Source: Brevibacillus brevis (GTDB taxonomy: Bacteria > Bacillota > Bacilli > Brevibacillales > Brevibacillaceae). From it: a DNA stretch of 64,000 nucleotides. The stretch covers positions 2,418,001-2,482,000 of the forward strand of contig NZ_CP030117.1 in assembly GCF_001039275.2 (NCBI RefSeq), written 5' to 3'. The notes under the pieces are model-generated. The model did not search any database, was not told where the DNA came from, and saw only the letters and a program-made list of their open reading frames with translations. Position numbers and translations under genes: made by a program. This document shows, piece by piece, positions 16,568 to 25,662 of this stretch (position 1 is its first letter; each line of letters starts with the position of its first letter).

Positions 16568-16831
16568 ATGTTGGAAAAAGCAATTATGGGTATGGCGGCG
16601 CTTAGGGTCTTCTCAGGCAGTATCGAGATCATTGCAGCTTTGCTCATTTTGAAAGTGAACCAGGTCGAAAAAGCACTGCTCATTAATTCGGGTCTTGCGA
16701 TTGTCGGGCCAATCATTTTGATCACCACTACGACAATCGGTTTATTGGGCATGTCGGATCGGGTTAGCTTTGCCAAAATTGCCTGGATTCTGGTGGGGAT
16801 CTCCTGCATCTTGATTGGCGTCCGCAAGTAG
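16568..16831 (+). CDS. YqhV-type small membrane protein (DUF2619)
   Basis: 87 residues, with three hydrophobic stretches (ALRVFSGSIEIIAALLIL, SGLAIVGPIILITTTTIGLL, KIAWILVGISCILIGV). In B. subtilis yqhV sits between efp and spoIIIAA, where it is found here apart from the inserted block. GGAGGGGAGG SD. Function is unknown; its constant proximity to spoIIIA hints at a sporulation link (inference). Confidence 0.82.
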   Translation: MLEKAIMGMAALRVFSGSIEIIAALLILKVNQVEKALLINSGLAIVGPIILITTTTIGLLGMSDRVSFAKIAWILVGISCILIGVRK

Positions 16832-16909
16832 TTAACCATTTCCTTCCATTGGTAAATGCAAGCACGATGGGGAACGATATGTGGAGAGATTGGATGGGAG
16901 GGAATGTGG

Positions 16910-17389
16910 ATGCCAGAATCATTGGCGAATCGAATCGCATACTTGCAAGGGCTAGCAGATGGGTTGGAAGTGGGGGAGAAGAGCCCCGAAGGAAAAATTA
17001 TGGTAGAGATGATTGAGATTCTAAATGAGGTGCAGGGTCAGCTACGAGAGCTTCACGCGCGAGTGGAAGAGACAGAGGATTATGTGGAGGCCTTGGATGA
17101 AGATTTAGAGGACATTGAGCTCTACCTTTTTGAAGATGATGATGACTTGTACGAAACCGTTGTCGATTGTGAGGATGATGACGACGAGTACGCGGCTTTC
17201 TACGATTTGGATGATGATGAAGATGCCCAACTGTTTGAAGGACAAGTAGATCCCCATCTCGATACAACCTATGAGTTCGCATGCCCTAGCTGCCAGAAAG
17301 AAATCTATCTGCACGAGGGCAAAGATGAGGAAGGTTTCAGACACTATATAATAGAGCCGGTGGATAACAAGAAAACGGATAATTGCTGA
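16910..17389 (+). CDS. CD1247 N-terminal-domain protein with acidic middle and zinc-finger-like end
   Basis: Start at 16910, seven bases after GGGAGGG (ATG 16904 is too close). 159 residues: an N-terminal ESLANRIAYLQGLADGLEV helix typical of the CD1247 family, a coiled-coil-like segment to about 70, a very acidic Asp/Glu stretch (about 70-120), and a C-terminal CPSC pair preceding a short beta segment. The family is found next to spoIIIA in Bacilli and Clostridia and has no known function. Strong terminator follows. Confidence 0.75.
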   Translation: MPESLANRIAYLQGLADGLEVGEKSPEGKIMVEMIEILNEVQGQLRELHARVEETEDYVEALDEDLEDIELYLFEDDDDLYETVVDCEDDDDEYAAFYDLDDDEDAQLFEGQVDPHLDTTYEFACPSCQKEIYLHEGKDEEGFRHYIIEPVDNKKTDNC

Positions 17390-17401
17390 TCCCAATAGGA
17401 A

Positions 17402-17444
17402 AAGCTTGCACTCGCGTCTAGCACGAGAGCAAGCTATTTTTTTT
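17402..17444 (+). terminator. Terminator upstream of spoIIIA
   Basis: AGCTTGC-A-CTCG pairs with CGAG-A-GCAAGCT around a short loop, followed by a TATTTTTTTT tail. Confidence 0.85.
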
Positions 17445-17474
17445 GCATAAATCTCGTCCACCTCTGCATAGGAT
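17445..17474 (+). promoter_or_regulatory. Sigma-E-like promoter of the spoIIIA operon
   Basis: GCATAAAT (17445-17452) and GCATAGGAT (17466-17474), 13 bp apart, resemble the mother-cell sigma-E elements (ATA-T type -35; CATA---T -10). The site lies directly after the upstream terminator and 54 bp before spoIIIAA, whose operon is sigma-E controlled in B. subtilis. Confidence 0.5.
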
Positions 17475-17528
17475 GGAGGTAAGTCAAAGTGGACAGAGGC
17501 AGAATGCGCTGCAAAAGGAGGGTACCTG

Positions 17529-18491
17529 ATGAATGAGATCTTGACGATATTGCCAGTAACTTTACGCACGATTTTGACGGCCCTTCCTATCGCGGTAAGA
17601 GAGAATCTGGAAGAGATTCGGCTTCGGCAAAACCAGCCGCTAGAAGTCCGGTTTGGCCAACAATCTAGCTATGTGACACGGTCGGGGCAAATCACCTCGA
17701 TCTCCGCGCAAGGTTGGCAATTTTCAGCAGAAGAGGCTGCAAAGCTCTTAAACCAGGTCAGCCAGCATTCTCTCTATGCCTTGGAAGAAGAGTTGAAAAG
17801 GGGTTACATCACGGTGGTTGGCGGTCATCGTATTGGCATTGCGGGGAAAGTGGTGCTGGACAAAGGTGAAGTGAAGGGAATCAGAGATGTGACCAGCTTC
17901 AACATCCGGATTGCCCGCGAGAAAAAAGGCGCGGCCAGGAAGGTCATGCCGTATTTGTTTGAGGATGGAAAATTGCAAAACACACTGCTCATCTCCCCAC
18001 CCCAGTGCGGGAAGACAACCTTGTTGCGTGATATGGCGCGAACCATCAGCTACGGAAGCGAGTGGTCTTCAAGTCGCAAGGTAGGAATTGTGGACGAGCG
18101 TTCTGAGTTGGCGGGATGCTTGCAAGGAGTTCCTCAACGAGACGTCGGTCCGCGAACGGATGTGCTGGACGCTTGCCCAAAAGCAGTAGGGATGATGATG
18201 TTGATTCGCTCCATGTCTCCTGATGTGCTGATTGTGGACGAGGTGGGAAGAGCGGAGGATGGCGACGCAGTCTGGGAAGCGATTCATGCAGGTGTAGCCG
18301 TCATTTGCTCGGCGCATGGAGCGAGCGTCAAGGAGGTAGCTGAACGCCCCATGCTAGGCAAGCTGATTCGATATGGAGCTTTTTCCCGCTATATCGTACT
18401 CAGCCGGGCACAAGGTGTCGGAAGTATCCAGGCCATCTACGATCAAAGCATGAACCTGGTTGAAAGGGAGAAGGCTGCATGGTCAAGCTGA
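17529..18491 (+). CDS. spoIIIAA: Stage III sporulation protein AA, ATPase
   Basis: 320 residues of a secretion-type ATPase related to type II/IV system motors. Walker A ISPPQCGKTTLLRD (about 156-168) and the Walker B region VLIVDEVGRAEDGDAV are intact, with the Arg-rich GVPQRDVGPRTDVLD segment conserved in SpoIIIAA. It powers the mother cell-forespore feeding channel formed by the SpoIIIA proteins and SpoIIQ. First gene of the operon, GGAGGG SD; the 3' end overlaps spoIIIAB by 13 bp. Confidence 0.97.
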   Translation: MNEILTILPVTLRTILTALPIAVRENLEEIRLRQNQPLEVRFGQQSSYVTRSGQITSISAQGWQFSAEEAAKLLNQVSQHSLYALEEELKRGYITVVGGHRIGIAGKVVLDKGEVKGIRDVTSFNIRIAREKKGAARKVMPYLFEDGKLQNTLLISPPQCGKTTLLRDMARTISYGSEWSSSRKVGIVDERSELAGCLQGVPQRDVGPRTDVLDACPKAVGMMMLIRSMSPDVLIVDEVGRAEDGDAVWEAIHAGVAVICSAHGASVKEVAERPMLGKLIRYGAFSRYIVLSRAQGVGSIQAIYDQSMNLVEREKAAWSS

Positions 18492-18997
18492 TGGGAGCCG
18501 TACTCATCCTGTTTTCGGCGTCGATGGTTGGTTGGCAGATCGGTAAGTATTATGCGAATCGTCCTGTTCAGCTCCGGGCTCTGCTCGTAGCTCTGCAAAT
18601 GCTCGAAACGGAAATCGTGTTCGGGATGACCCCATTACAGCGGGCGTTTGTGAAGGTGGGTCATCGCGTGTCCGAAGAGGTAGGGAAAGTATTTATTCTG
18701 GCGGCTGAATTCTTGCAGACAGAAAAGGTGCACTCGGCTGAGGAAGCCTTGCAACAAGCCATGAATAGACTCTGGACCCAAACCGCCTTGCGCAAACAAG
18801 AGCGAGAGGTGCTTGAGAGTCTAGGTCAGGTACTTGGATCATCCGATCGGGAAGACCAGCAAAAGCATTTGCGCCTAGCTGTAACCCACCTGCGAGGGCT
18901 GGAAGAGGAGGCTCGTGCAGAACAGGAAAAGTACGAAAAAATGTACAAGAGTTTGGGCTTTTTAGGTGGACTCTTGGTCGTCATCCTGATGTTCTAA
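18479..18997 (+). CDS. spoIIIAB: Stage III sporulation protein AB
   Basis: 172 residues. An N-terminal membrane helix (GAVLILFSASMVGWQIG), a helical soluble core resembling GspF/PilC-type proteins (LRALLVALQMLETEIVFGMTPL) and a C-terminal helix (LGFLGGLLVVILMF). It is the platform component of the SpoIIIA channel. Start overlaps the spoIIIAA stop; the following GTG of spoIIIAC is 16 bp downstream. Confidence 0.95.
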   Translation: MVKLMGAVLILFSASMVGWQIGKYYANRPVQLRALLVALQMLETEIVFGMTPLQRAFVKVGHRVSEEVGKVFILAAEFLQTEKVHSAEEALQQAMNRLWTQTALRKQEREVLESLGQVLGSSDREDQQKHLRLAVTHLRGLEEEARAEQEKYEKMYKSLGFLGGLLVVILMF

Positions 18998-19013
18998 AGG
19001 CGAGGTGTTCACA

Positions 19014-19217
19014 GTGGATTTTGATTTGACACCTGTTTTCCAGATAGGAGCAGTTGGGTTCATAACAGCCATCCTGCATACAGTCCTGAAGCAGGCGGGC
19101 AAGGAAGATATTGCGCATTGGGCAACTCTGGTCGGATTCATCATTGTCCTGTACATGGTGTCCCATTACATCGGTGATCTGTTCTCCGAGGTAAAACGCG
19201 TCTTCCTGTTCAACTGA
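19014..19217 (+). CDS. spoIIIAC: Stage III sporulation protein AC
   Basis: 67 residues from GTG 19014, eight bases after AGGCGAGG (GTG 19005 overlaps the SD). Two membrane helices and the family hallmarks FQIGAVGFITAILHTVLKQAGKED and the C-terminal KRVFLFN. It forms a small membrane part of the SpoIIIA channel together with AD. Confidence 0.95.
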   Translation: MDFDLTPVFQIGAVGFITAILHTVLKQAGKEDIAHWATLVGFIIVLYMVSHYIGDLFSEVKRVFLFN

Positions 19218-19230
19218 GGAGGGGCTCCAG

Positions 19231-19620
19231 ATGGAGATTGTACAAATTGTCGGACTAGGACTGGTGGCTACAATTCTCGCGCTAGTCATTAAGGAACAGA
19301 AGCCGATGTTCGCCTTTTTGCTGGCGATCGCGAGCGGAGTCATCATCTTTTACTTTCTCGTCGGAAAAATAGCAGATGTCATTCGGATTTTGGAAAGATT
19401 GGCGGTTCAAGCAGATTTGAATCTTGTGTTTCTGGAAACGATTCTAAAAATCATCGGAATTGCCTACATTGCTGAATTCGGTGCACAGATGACCCGAGAT
19501 GCTGGACAAGGTGCGATTGCTTCGAAAATCGAGCTCGCTGGAAAAGTCCTCATACTGGTTATGGCTGTACCGATCATCCAAATCATTATCGAAACAGTGA
19601 TCGATTTGTTGCCGGCATAA
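19231..19620 (+). CDS. spoIIIAD: Stage III sporulation protein AD
   Basis: 129 residues, four hydrophobic helices, beginning MEIVQIVGLGLVAT and containing the family segment KIIGIAYIAEFGAQMTRDAG. AC and AD resemble each other in their N-terminal halves, as in other spore formers. SD GAGGAGGGG. Confidence 0.96.
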   Translation: MEIVQIVGLGLVATILALVIKEQKPMFAFLLAIASGVIIFYFLVGKIADVIRILERLAVQADLNLVFLETILKIIGIAYIAEFGAQMTRDAGQGAIASKIELAGKVLILVMAVPIIQIIIETVIDLLPA

Positions 19621-19636
19621 GGGAGGTGGGATGTCC

Positions 19637-20833
19637 ATGGCACACACTTGCAAGCTGATCCTGTTCTTGTTCCTGCTTCTTGCCTTGTTTCCAGTTGCCG
19701 TGTCTGCTGCTATGACACCCTCTGTTGCACCCGCAGCCGGTCCGATCAATCAAATCGTGCAGCAACAGGTCGATCACTTGCAGCTAGACCGAGTCGAACA
19801 GTATTGGCATCAATTGCAGCGCGATTATAAAGGGTACTTGCCCGACTTGAAATCGGAAGGCTTTATCCAAATCCTCATGCAGCAAGGTGACTTCAGTATT
19901 TCAGGCGTCCTGCAAGGTATGGGCAAATTCATCTTTCATGAGATTTTGATGAATGGCAAGCTGCTCAGCTCCATCATTATCATTACAGTCTTCGCGATGA
20001 TTCTCGAAACGATGCAGAACGCCTTTGAACGCAATGCGGTATCGACAGTGGCGTACTCGATTACTTATCTCGTCTTGATGGTACTTGCGATCAACAGCTT
20101 TCATGTCGCCATTACCTATGCAAAAGATGCAATTGCGAACATGTCTGATTTCATGCTGGCCATGATCCCGCTCGTCATCGCGCTGCTCGCTTCGGTAGGC
20201 AATCTGGCATCCGCCACGATGTTTCACCCGCTGATTATTTTCATGATCAACACCAGTGGCATGATGATCTCTTACGTCGTGTTTCCGCTACTGTTTCTTT
20301 CTGCGATGCTCTCTATCGTCAGCCTGTTTTCAGAGAGGTACAAAGTCACACAGTTAGCGACCTTGCTTCGCAATATTGCAATGGGTGTCCTTGGCTCATT
20401 TCTGACGATCTTTCTCGCTATCATTTCCATACAGGGAGCGACTTCAGCCGTTGCGGACGGGGTCACGCTCCGAACAGCGAAATACATCACGGGCAATTTC
20501 ATCCCGATAGTAGGTCGTGTGTTCTCCGATGCGGCAGATACCGTACTCAATGCCTCGCTACTGGTCAAAAATGCCGTGGGCTTGGCAGGAGTTTTAATCC
20601 TGATCATGCTATGCGCGTTTCCGGCTTTGAAGATACTGGTACTGGCTCTGATCTACAATCTGTCATCTGCCGTACTCCAACCGCTTGGAAACAGCCCAAT
20701 CATCAGTGCGTTAGGTACGATTGGGAAAAGCCTTTTGTTTGTCTTCGCTGCTTTGGCAACGGTTGGCTTGATGTTCTTTCTGGCGATTACGATCATTATT
20801 GCGGCGGGCAACATCTCCATGATGGTTCGGTAG
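19637..20833 (+). CDS. spoIIIAE: Stage III sporulation protein AE
   Basis: 398 residues from ATG 19637 (ATG 19631 is too close to the GGGAGGTG SD). A cleavable signal sequence (LILFLFLLLALFPVAVSA), a short extracytoplasmic helical region, then about seven membrane helices. It is the largest membrane part of the A-Q channel; motifs such as FHPLIIFMINTSGMMISYVVFP and the GATSAVADGVTLRTAKY loop are conserved. Confidence 0.95.
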   Translation: MAHTCKLILFLFLLLALFPVAVSAAMTPSVAPAAGPINQIVQQQVDHLQLDRVEQYWHQLQRDYKGYLPDLKSEGFIQILMQQGDFSISGVLQGMGKFIFHEILMNGKLLSSIIIITVFAMILETMQNAFERNAVSTVAYSITYLVLMVLAINSFHVAITYAKDAIANMSDFMLAMIPLVIALLASVGNLASATMFHPLIIFMINTSGMMISYVVFPLLFLSAMLSIVSLFSERYKVTQLATLLRNIAMGVLGSFLTIFLAIISIQGATSAVADGVTLRTAKYITGNFIPIVGRVFSDAADTVLNASLLVKNAVGLAGVLILIMLCAFPALKILVLALIYNLSSAVLQPLGNSPIISALGTIGKSLLFVFAALATVGLMFFLAITIIIAAGNISMMVR

Positions 20834-20841
20834 GTGATGAG

Positions 20842-21519
20842 ATGACGTGGTTAACACTGTGGTTGAAAAAAATTATCCTGCTCGTCCTTTTGGCTGCCTT
20901 CCTCGATCTGATCCTGCCCAATACGACACTGCAACGCTACGTAAAAATGGTGATGGGCTTGATTCTCTTGCTGACGATCATTTCCCCTGTGTTCAGTCTG
21001 TTCAGCCTCTCGCAGGAAGATTTGGCCTTTCGTTTGGATCGCTACCAACAAGAGCTGAACAAGCCTGCCTCGGCAGAGTGGAAACGCATCACCGACAAGC
21101 TGCTCGGTCAACAAAACCAACAAATGACTGCTTACGTCCAGTCACAGGTAGCGTCCTCGGTAAAAGCCAGTGTCAAAGAGCAGTACGGCGTAACAGTCGA
21201 AGATGTCACGATTACCGTCAATCAGCAAAATCCGGAACAGCCAACCCTTGAGCGAATCGAGTTGGTAGTCGGTGACGCGAAGAAGGAAGAGCAAAAAGGG
21301 CAGAGCACGATTGAACCGATTAAACCTGTCCAGCCTGTTGAGATTACGATTGGCGACCCCATTGAAGTACAACCTGATCCCAAATCAGATATTGCAGCAA
21401 CTGCTCAACATGACAACCCACTTTACGCGCAAATCACTAACGATGTCGCTAAAGAGTGGGGGCTTCCGAAGAGTCAGGTCGTCATCAAAGACGAATCGAG
21501 AGAAAGAGAGAAACAGTAG
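20842..21519 (+). CDS. spoIIIAF: Stage III sporulation protein AF
   Basis: 225 residues from ATG 20842 with a TAGGTGATGAG SD, eight bases after spoIIIAE. Two N-terminal membrane helices (IILLVLLAAFLDLILP and VMGLILLLTIISPVFSLF) are followed by a soluble ring-building-motif-like domain (about 95-225), here ending with a long Pro/Lys-rich linker and KEWGLPKSQVVIKDES. SpoIIIAF is a ring-forming or lid component of the channel. Confidence 0.93.
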   Translation: MTWLTLWLKKIILLVLLAAFLDLILPNTTLQRYVKMVMGLILLLTIISPVFSLFSLSQEDLAFRLDRYQQELNKPASAEWKRITDKLLGQQNQQMTAYVQSQVASSVKASVKEQYGVTVEDVTITVNQQNPEQPTLERIELVVGDAKKEEQKGQSTIEPIKPVQPVEITIGDPIEVQPDPKSDIAATAQHDNPLYAQITNDVAKEWGLPKSQVVIKDESREREKQ

Positions 21520-21550
21520 CGGATACAGTCAGTGAAGCGAGGTGAAAACA

Positions 21551-22255
21551 ATGAACCAAATGAACCAATTGTGGGAAAAGCTGAAAAATCTGTTCATGAA
21601 GCAACAAGGCGAGAAGATGCAGGAAGAAAAGAAAATCGTAGTGGGGAGCAAAGGCAAAAGCCAAAAACTAAAGCCGCTGCATTATTTCATCGTCATATTG
21701 GGAATAGGCGTAGCCATCATGATTTTGACGGATTTCCTCAGAGTGGAAAAAGATCAGCCACTCGGATTTGGAGATATAGGGAATGAGGCGCCAGGTCCTC
21801 CTGGAGGCGATTCAACTTCCCAGGTGCTAGGAGGATCACCGACTACTGATATCATTGCCGAATATGAAAACATTTACGAGACGCAGCTTCGCGATATCCT
21901 CGCTTCTGTTGTGGGCGTCGGTGAAGTAGAGGTCATGGTCAATCTGGAATCAACACCAGAGCTGGTTGTGGAAAAAAACCGCAACATTCGTTCCTCAACC
22001 AATCAGGAAATGGACAAAGAAAAGGCAACCCGCAATCAAAATGACCAGTCACGAGATGAGCAGGTCGTCATCGTGCAAGGTGGCAAGCAAGATGCCCCCG
22101 TTATTGTGAAGACGCTGAAGCCGAAAGTCCGCGGGGTCCTGGTAGTGGCTAAAGGGGCCGATAACATCCAGGTTAAAGCGTGGATCACTGAAGCCGTTCA
22201 AAAGGTTTTGGATGTTCCCGCTTATAAAATATCCATTTTGCCCAAAAAAGGGTAG
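21551..22255 (+). CDS. spoIIIAG: Stage III sporulation protein AG
   Basis: 234 residues from ATG 21551 (six bases after AGCGAGGTGA; an in-frame GTG 21542 overlaps the SD). A cytoplasmic N-terminus, one membrane helix (LHYFIVILGIGVAIMILTDFL) and an intermembrane ring-building domain containing YETQLRDILASVVGVGEVEVMV, the motif by which SpoIIIAG assembles into a large ring homologous to FliF/EscJ. Confidence 0.96.
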   Translation: MNQMNQLWEKLKNLFMKQQGEKMQEEKKIVVGSKGKSQKLKPLHYFIVILGIGVAIMILTDFLRVEKDQPLGFGDIGNEAPGPPGGDSTSQVLGGSPTTDIIAEYENIYETQLRDILASVVGVGEVEVMVNLESTPELVVEKNRNIRSSTNQEMDKEKATRNQNDQSRDEQVVIVQGGKQDAPVIVKTLKPKVRGVLVVAKGADNIQVKAWITEAVQKVLDVPAYKISILPKKG

Positions 22256-22268
22256 GAGGTAATGGCGA

Positions 22269-22943
22269 ATGATTCTGCGAAAGCAAACGGTATGGTTGTT
22301 GACAATGCTTGCTGTCATGGTTGTGCTCTCCGGCTATTACTTGGTGAAGGGGCCGCAAGAACAAGTCCCAACATCAGGACAAGAGCAAGCCGTCCAGAAA
22401 CAAGAGCAAATTTCCGGCGTGGTGGTTGAATCCAAGCAAGTAGATCACGCCCCACAAGCAACTCCTGTCGATCAAGCTCCAAAGGCAACTCCGGTAGACG
22501 AGAAAACGGGCACGAAGGAAGCCAAAACTCCTGCTGCACCAGAAGCGAAGCCAGCGGCAACAAACACGGTCGTTCCAGTAGCAGAAACGGCGAGTGAAAT
22601 CTTCCAAGGCTACAAAATGAAACGCGAAGCCATGCTGCAGCAACAAAAAGACGAACAGCTCGCAATCGTAAACAGCACGGATTCCTCTCCGCAGGCAGTA
22701 GCAGAAGCGATGGCTAAGTTTGAAGAACTGTCCAACATGGAAAGTGCTACGATGACTGCAGAAGAAATGCTCAAGGCGAGTGGCTATCAGGATGCGGTCG
22801 TTACTGTCCAAAATGAAAAGGCGACAGTCATTGTACAAAAAGATAAATTGAGCGCAAACGAGGTCGTGGAAATCATTGCAAACGTGAAGCAGCACTTGAA
22901 TATCCCGGCGACTAACATTAACGTACAATACAAGTCATCCTAA
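22269..22943 (+). CDS. spoIIIAH: Stage III sporulation protein AH
   Basis: 224 residues: an N-terminal membrane anchor (QTVWLLTMLAVMVVLSGYYLV), a long Ala/Pro/Lys-rich linker (about 35-105) that is expanded relative to B. subtilis, then the helix and ring-building domain (ELSNMESATMTAEEMLKASG...NVKQHLNIPATNINVQYK). It binds forespore SpoIIQ across the engulfment membranes. Last gene of the operon; a strong hairpin follows. Confidence 0.95.
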   Translation: MILRKQTVWLLTMLAVMVVLSGYYLVKGPQEQVPTSGQEQAVQKQEQISGVVVESKQVDHAPQATPVDQAPKATPVDEKTGTKEAKTPAAPEAKPAATNTVVPVAETASEIFQGYKMKREAMLQQQKDEQLAIVNSTDSSPQAVAEAMAKFEELSNMESATMTAEEMLKASGYQDAVVTVQNEKATVIVQKDKLSANEVVEIIANVKQHLNIPATNINVQYKSS

Positions 22944-22997
22944 TAAAAGCTGCGGTACATTCTCGTTATAAGGGATAGGAGAAACGGGCATGATGGT

Positions 22998-23045
22998 AAG
23001 GATTTTCTCGCTTCTGTTGGAAAAGAAGCGGGGAAATCCTTTCTT
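22998..23045 (+). terminator. Terminator of the spoIIIA operon
   Basis: A 15-bp stem (23000-23014 with 23025-23039, two G-U pairs, ten-base loop) followed by TTTCTT. It immediately precedes the accB promoter. Confidence 0.8.
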
Positions 23046-23072
23046 GACGTGGTATAGGCAACAGGCTACCAT
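23044..23072 (+). promoter_or_regulatory. Sigma-A promoter of accBC
   Basis: TTGACG (23044-23049), 17-bp spacer, TACCAT (23067-23072), placed just after the spoIIIA terminator and 79 bp before accB. It lets fatty-acid synthesis genes be expressed apart from sporulation. Confidence 0.55.
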
Positions 23073-23151
23073 GGATTTATGGTTTGCCAAAAGGATACAT
23101 AATGGACTCCACGAACCTCTATTGAAAGAAAAGAAGGAGTGCTTGTTCGTA

Positions 23152-23652
23152 ATGAAAATGCATGAAATCCGCGAAATCATTAAGTTAATTGATCAATCAT
23201 CCATTCAAGAATTTAACTTGGAAACAGAAGGTGCCAAGGTGTCTCTGAAAAAATCCAATGGTACAGAAACGATTGTCGTCACGCAACCAGCGGTTCAAGC
23301 TCCTGTTGCAGCACCAGTAGCACATATCCCGGCTCAGCCAGTTGTTGCGGCAGCGCCAGTCGTAGCAGAAGCTCCGAAAGCAGCAGCCGTACAAGCTTCG
23401 GATGACGCAAATCTCCACAAGATTGTATCTCCAATGGTAGGGACTTTCTATAGCGCACCAGAACCAGGAAAGCCGCCTTACGTACAAGCTGGTGACAAAG
23501 TAAATGCGAGCAAAGTTGTTTGCATCGTGGAAGCTATGAAGCTCTTTAACGAAATCGAAGCAGAAGTAAGCGGCGAGATCGTGAAAGTTCTCGTAGAAGA
23601 CGGTCAATTGGTTGAGTATGGCCAAGCATTGTTTTTGGTGAAGCCAGAATAA
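23152..23652 (+). CDS. accB: Biotin carboxyl carrier protein of acetyl-CoA carboxylase
   Basis: 166 residues. N-terminal helix [19 protein letters not shown], a flexible Ala/Pro/Val linker (about 48-80) and the C-terminal biotinyl domain with the biotin lysine in VEAMKLFNE. It shuttles carboxybiotin between AccC and the carboxyltransferase. The start is uncertain: AAGGAG lies 12 bases before ATG 23152, and a TTG at 23143 is closer. An upstream in-frame extension to 22990 runs through the terminator and promoter and is rejected. Confidence 0.95.
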   Translation: MKMHEIREIIKLIDQSSIQEFNLETEGAKVSLKKSNGTETIVVTQPAVQAPVAAPVAHIPAQPVVAAAPVVAEAPKAAAVQASDDANLHKIVSPMVGTFYSAPEPGKPPYVQAGDKVNASKVVCIVEAMKLFNEIEAEVSGEIVKVLVEDGQLVEYGQALFLVKPE

Positions 23653-23668
23653 GGTGGGGGAGAGCGGA

Positions 23669-25024
23669 ATGTTTCAAAAAGTATTGATTGCCAATCGCGG
23701 GGAGATTGCCGTGCGTATTATCCGGGCATGCCGCGAGCTGGGCATTCGTACGGTCGCCGTCTACTCCGAAGCGGATCGTGAAGCGCTTCATGTGAAGCTG
23801 GCCGACGAAGCCTACTGTATTGGTCCAAAGGCATCCAAGGAAAGCTATTTGAATATAGCAAACATCATGAGTGTAGCGACCAAGGTCGGGGCAGACGCTA
23901 TCCATCCTGGATATGGCTTCTTGGCAGAAAACGCCGACTTTGCCGAGATTTGTACCGCCTGCAACATTACCTTTATTGGTCCAGACCCAGAAGCCATCGT
24001 GAAGATGGGGGACAAGTCCACAGCGAAGGATACGATGAAAACGGCAGGTGTACCTACTGTACCAGGTACGGAAGGACTGATCGAAGATGTGGCGGACGCT
24101 GTAGTCACCGCAAACGAGATTGGCTATCCTGTCATGGTCAAAGCGACAGCGGGTGGCGGCGGACGCGGAATGCGCGTAGCCGTTGACGACGAAGATTTGG
24201 AAAAAGCGATCCGTCAGGCGCAAAACGAGGCGAAAACGGCTTTTGGCAATCCAGGGGTTTACTTGGAGAAGTTCGTAGAAGGCCCGCGCCATGTGGAAAT
24301 TCAAATCATGGCAGACAAGCATGGCAATGCCGTATACCTGGGTGAGCGCGATTGCTCCATCCAACGTCGACACCAAAAGCTGATCGAGGAAGCGCCATCT
24401 CCTGCATTGAGTGAAGAACTGCGCCGACAAATGGGTGAAGCTGCTGTTGCGGCGGCAAAAGCCGTTTCCTATCACGGTGCGGGCACTGTCGAGTTTTTGC
24501 TGGACAAACACGGAAAGTTCTACTTCATGGAAATGAATACGCGTATTCAGGTAGAGCATCCTGTAACCGAGCTGGTGACTGGCTTTGACCTGATCAAGGA
24601 GCAACTGACTGTAGCGGCAGGCGAACCATTGTCCTTTACGCAAGAGGATATCCAAATGGATGGCTGGGCTATTGAATGCCGCATTAATGCGGAGAATCCT
24701 GCGAAAAACTTCATGCCTTCGCCAGGTCGTATCACGGAATATTTGGCGCCAGGCGGCTTTGGTGTGCGCGTAGACAGTGCAGCGTATGCGGGATATTCCA
24801 TTCCGCCATATTACGACTCTATGATCGCAAAGCTGATTGTGTGGGGCAAGGATCGTAACGAAGCGATTGACCGTATGAAGCGGGCCTTGAGTGAATTTGT
24901 CGTCGAGGGTATTACGACAACGATTCCATTCCATTTGAAGGTATTGGATCACGAAGTATTTGTCAGCGGTAATTTCGATACGAAATTCTTGGAAACCTAC
25001 GACTTGAACCTGGATGAAGAGTAA
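23669..25024 (+). CDS. accC: Acetyl-CoA carboxylase, biotin carboxylase subunit
   Basis: 451 residues from ATG 23669 (GGTGGGGGAG SD six bases upstream). ATP-grasp enzyme carboxylating biotin on AccB with bicarbonate. Seen: [22 protein letters not shown] at the start, the Gly-rich lid [12 protein letters not shown], the active-site block [16 protein letters not shown], and ECRINAENP. Directly follows accB by 16 bp. A long ORF on the opposite strand across it is a codon-usage shadow. Confidence 0.98.
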   Translation: MFQKVLIANRGEIAVRIIRACRELGIRTVAVYSEADREALHVKLADEAYCIGPKASKESYLNIANIMSVATKVGADAIHPGYGFLAENADFAEICTACNITFIGPDPEAIVKMGDKSTAKDTMKTAGVPTVPGTEGLIEDVADAVVTANEIGYPVMVKATAGGGGRGMRVAVDDEDLEKAIRQAQNEAKTAFGNPGVYLEKFVEGPRHVEIQIMADKHGNAVYLGERDCSIQRRHQKLIEEAPSPALSEELRRQMGEAAVAAAKAVSYHGAGTVEFLLDKHGKFYFMEMNTRIQVEHPVTELVTGFDLIKEQLTVAAGEPLSFTQEDIQMDGWAIECRINAENPAKNFMPSPGRITEYLAPGGFGVRVDSAAYAGYSIPPYYDSMIAKLIVWGKDRNEAIDRMKRALSEFVVEGITTTIPFHLKVLDHEVFVSGNFDTKFLETYDLNLDEE

Positions 25025-25034
25025 GTAGGCTGAT

Positions 25035-25063
25035 TTGTAAAAATACAGTGTGCTTGGTATAAT
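25035..25063 (+). promoter_or_regulatory. Sigma-A promoter of the Asp23-type gene
   Basis: TTGTAA (25035-25040), 17-bp spacer and a perfect TATAAT (25058-25063), 29 bp upstream of the start codon. Confidence 0.7.
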
Positions 25064-25092
25064 GAATTACAAATTAGAGGGAGGTGCGAAGC

Positions 25093-25509
25093 ATGGAAGA
25101 GTTTACTCCAGATTTAGATAGAACAGAACTTGGTAAGGTCCAGATCGCTCCCGAAGTATTGGAAGTGATCGCCGGCATGGCTGCGTCCGAAGTAGAAGGT
25201 GTGGCGCAAATGAGCGGCGGTTTCGTAGGTGAAATAGCTGAACGTTTAGGCCGTAAAAATATAGCACGTGGTGTGCGTGTAGAAGTTGGCTCCCGCGAAG
25301 CAGCGGTGGATGTTTCGATTATTGTCAAATACGGACATCGCATCCCGGAGGTCGCTCGAAATATTCAAGATAGTGTACGCAATACGATTGAGAGCATGAC
25401 AGGTCTTTCGGTAGTTGAAGTAAACGTACATATCGTAGATGTTGAGTTGAAAGCTGAAGAAAAAGCACCGGCACCAGTACCGGTTGAAGAACACCAGCGC
25501 GTGCGCTAA
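25093..25509 (+). CDS. yqhY: Asp23/Gls24 family protein (YqhY)
   Basis: 138 residues from ATG 25093 with GAGGGAGGT. The Asp23 fold is evident: LGKVQIAPEVLEVIAGMAASEVEGVAQM, then VDVSIIVKYGHRIPEVARNIQDSVR and VVEVNVHIVDVEL. In B. subtilis yqhY follows accC in one operon and its loss is reported to disturb acetyl-CoA carboxylase control; the same neighbourhood here suggests a similar role. Own promoter and terminator. An Asp23 paralogue partner, AmaP, lies just downstream. Confidence 0.93.
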   Translation: MEEFTPDLDRTELGKVQIAPEVLEVIAGMAASEVEGVAQMSGGFVGEIAERLGRKNIARGVRVEVGSREAAVDVSIIVKYGHRIPEVARNIQDSVRNTIESMTGLSVVEVNVHIVDVELKAEEKAPAPVPVEEHQRVR

Positions 25510-25523
25510 CAAGCAGCGGATGG

Positions 25524-25552
25524 ATGCCCCCTACGAACAGGGGGCATTTTCC
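25524..25552 (+). terminator. yqhY terminator
   Basis: A perfect 9-bp stem ATGCCCCCT / AGGGGGCAT with a six-base loop, then TTTTCC. Confidence 0.75.
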
Positions 25553-25662
25553 TCATTTGAAAACGTGATTTTGTTTAGGCTTTCAGCGTAAATTCATGGA
25601 GTTTTCCGGAGCGTGCCGTGTTTGTCTCCTTTTTTCAAACATGGCTGAAAGGAGAGGTGCTT

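Noticed and set aside
22990-23151. N-terminal extension of accB
   Set aside because: It would run through the spoIIIA terminator and the accB promoter, and lacks an SD.
23546-24952. 468-codon open frame antisense to accC
   Set aside because: It has no SD, no recognisable motif and lies fully opposite a well-conserved gene. Codon bias of accC explains the lack of stops.
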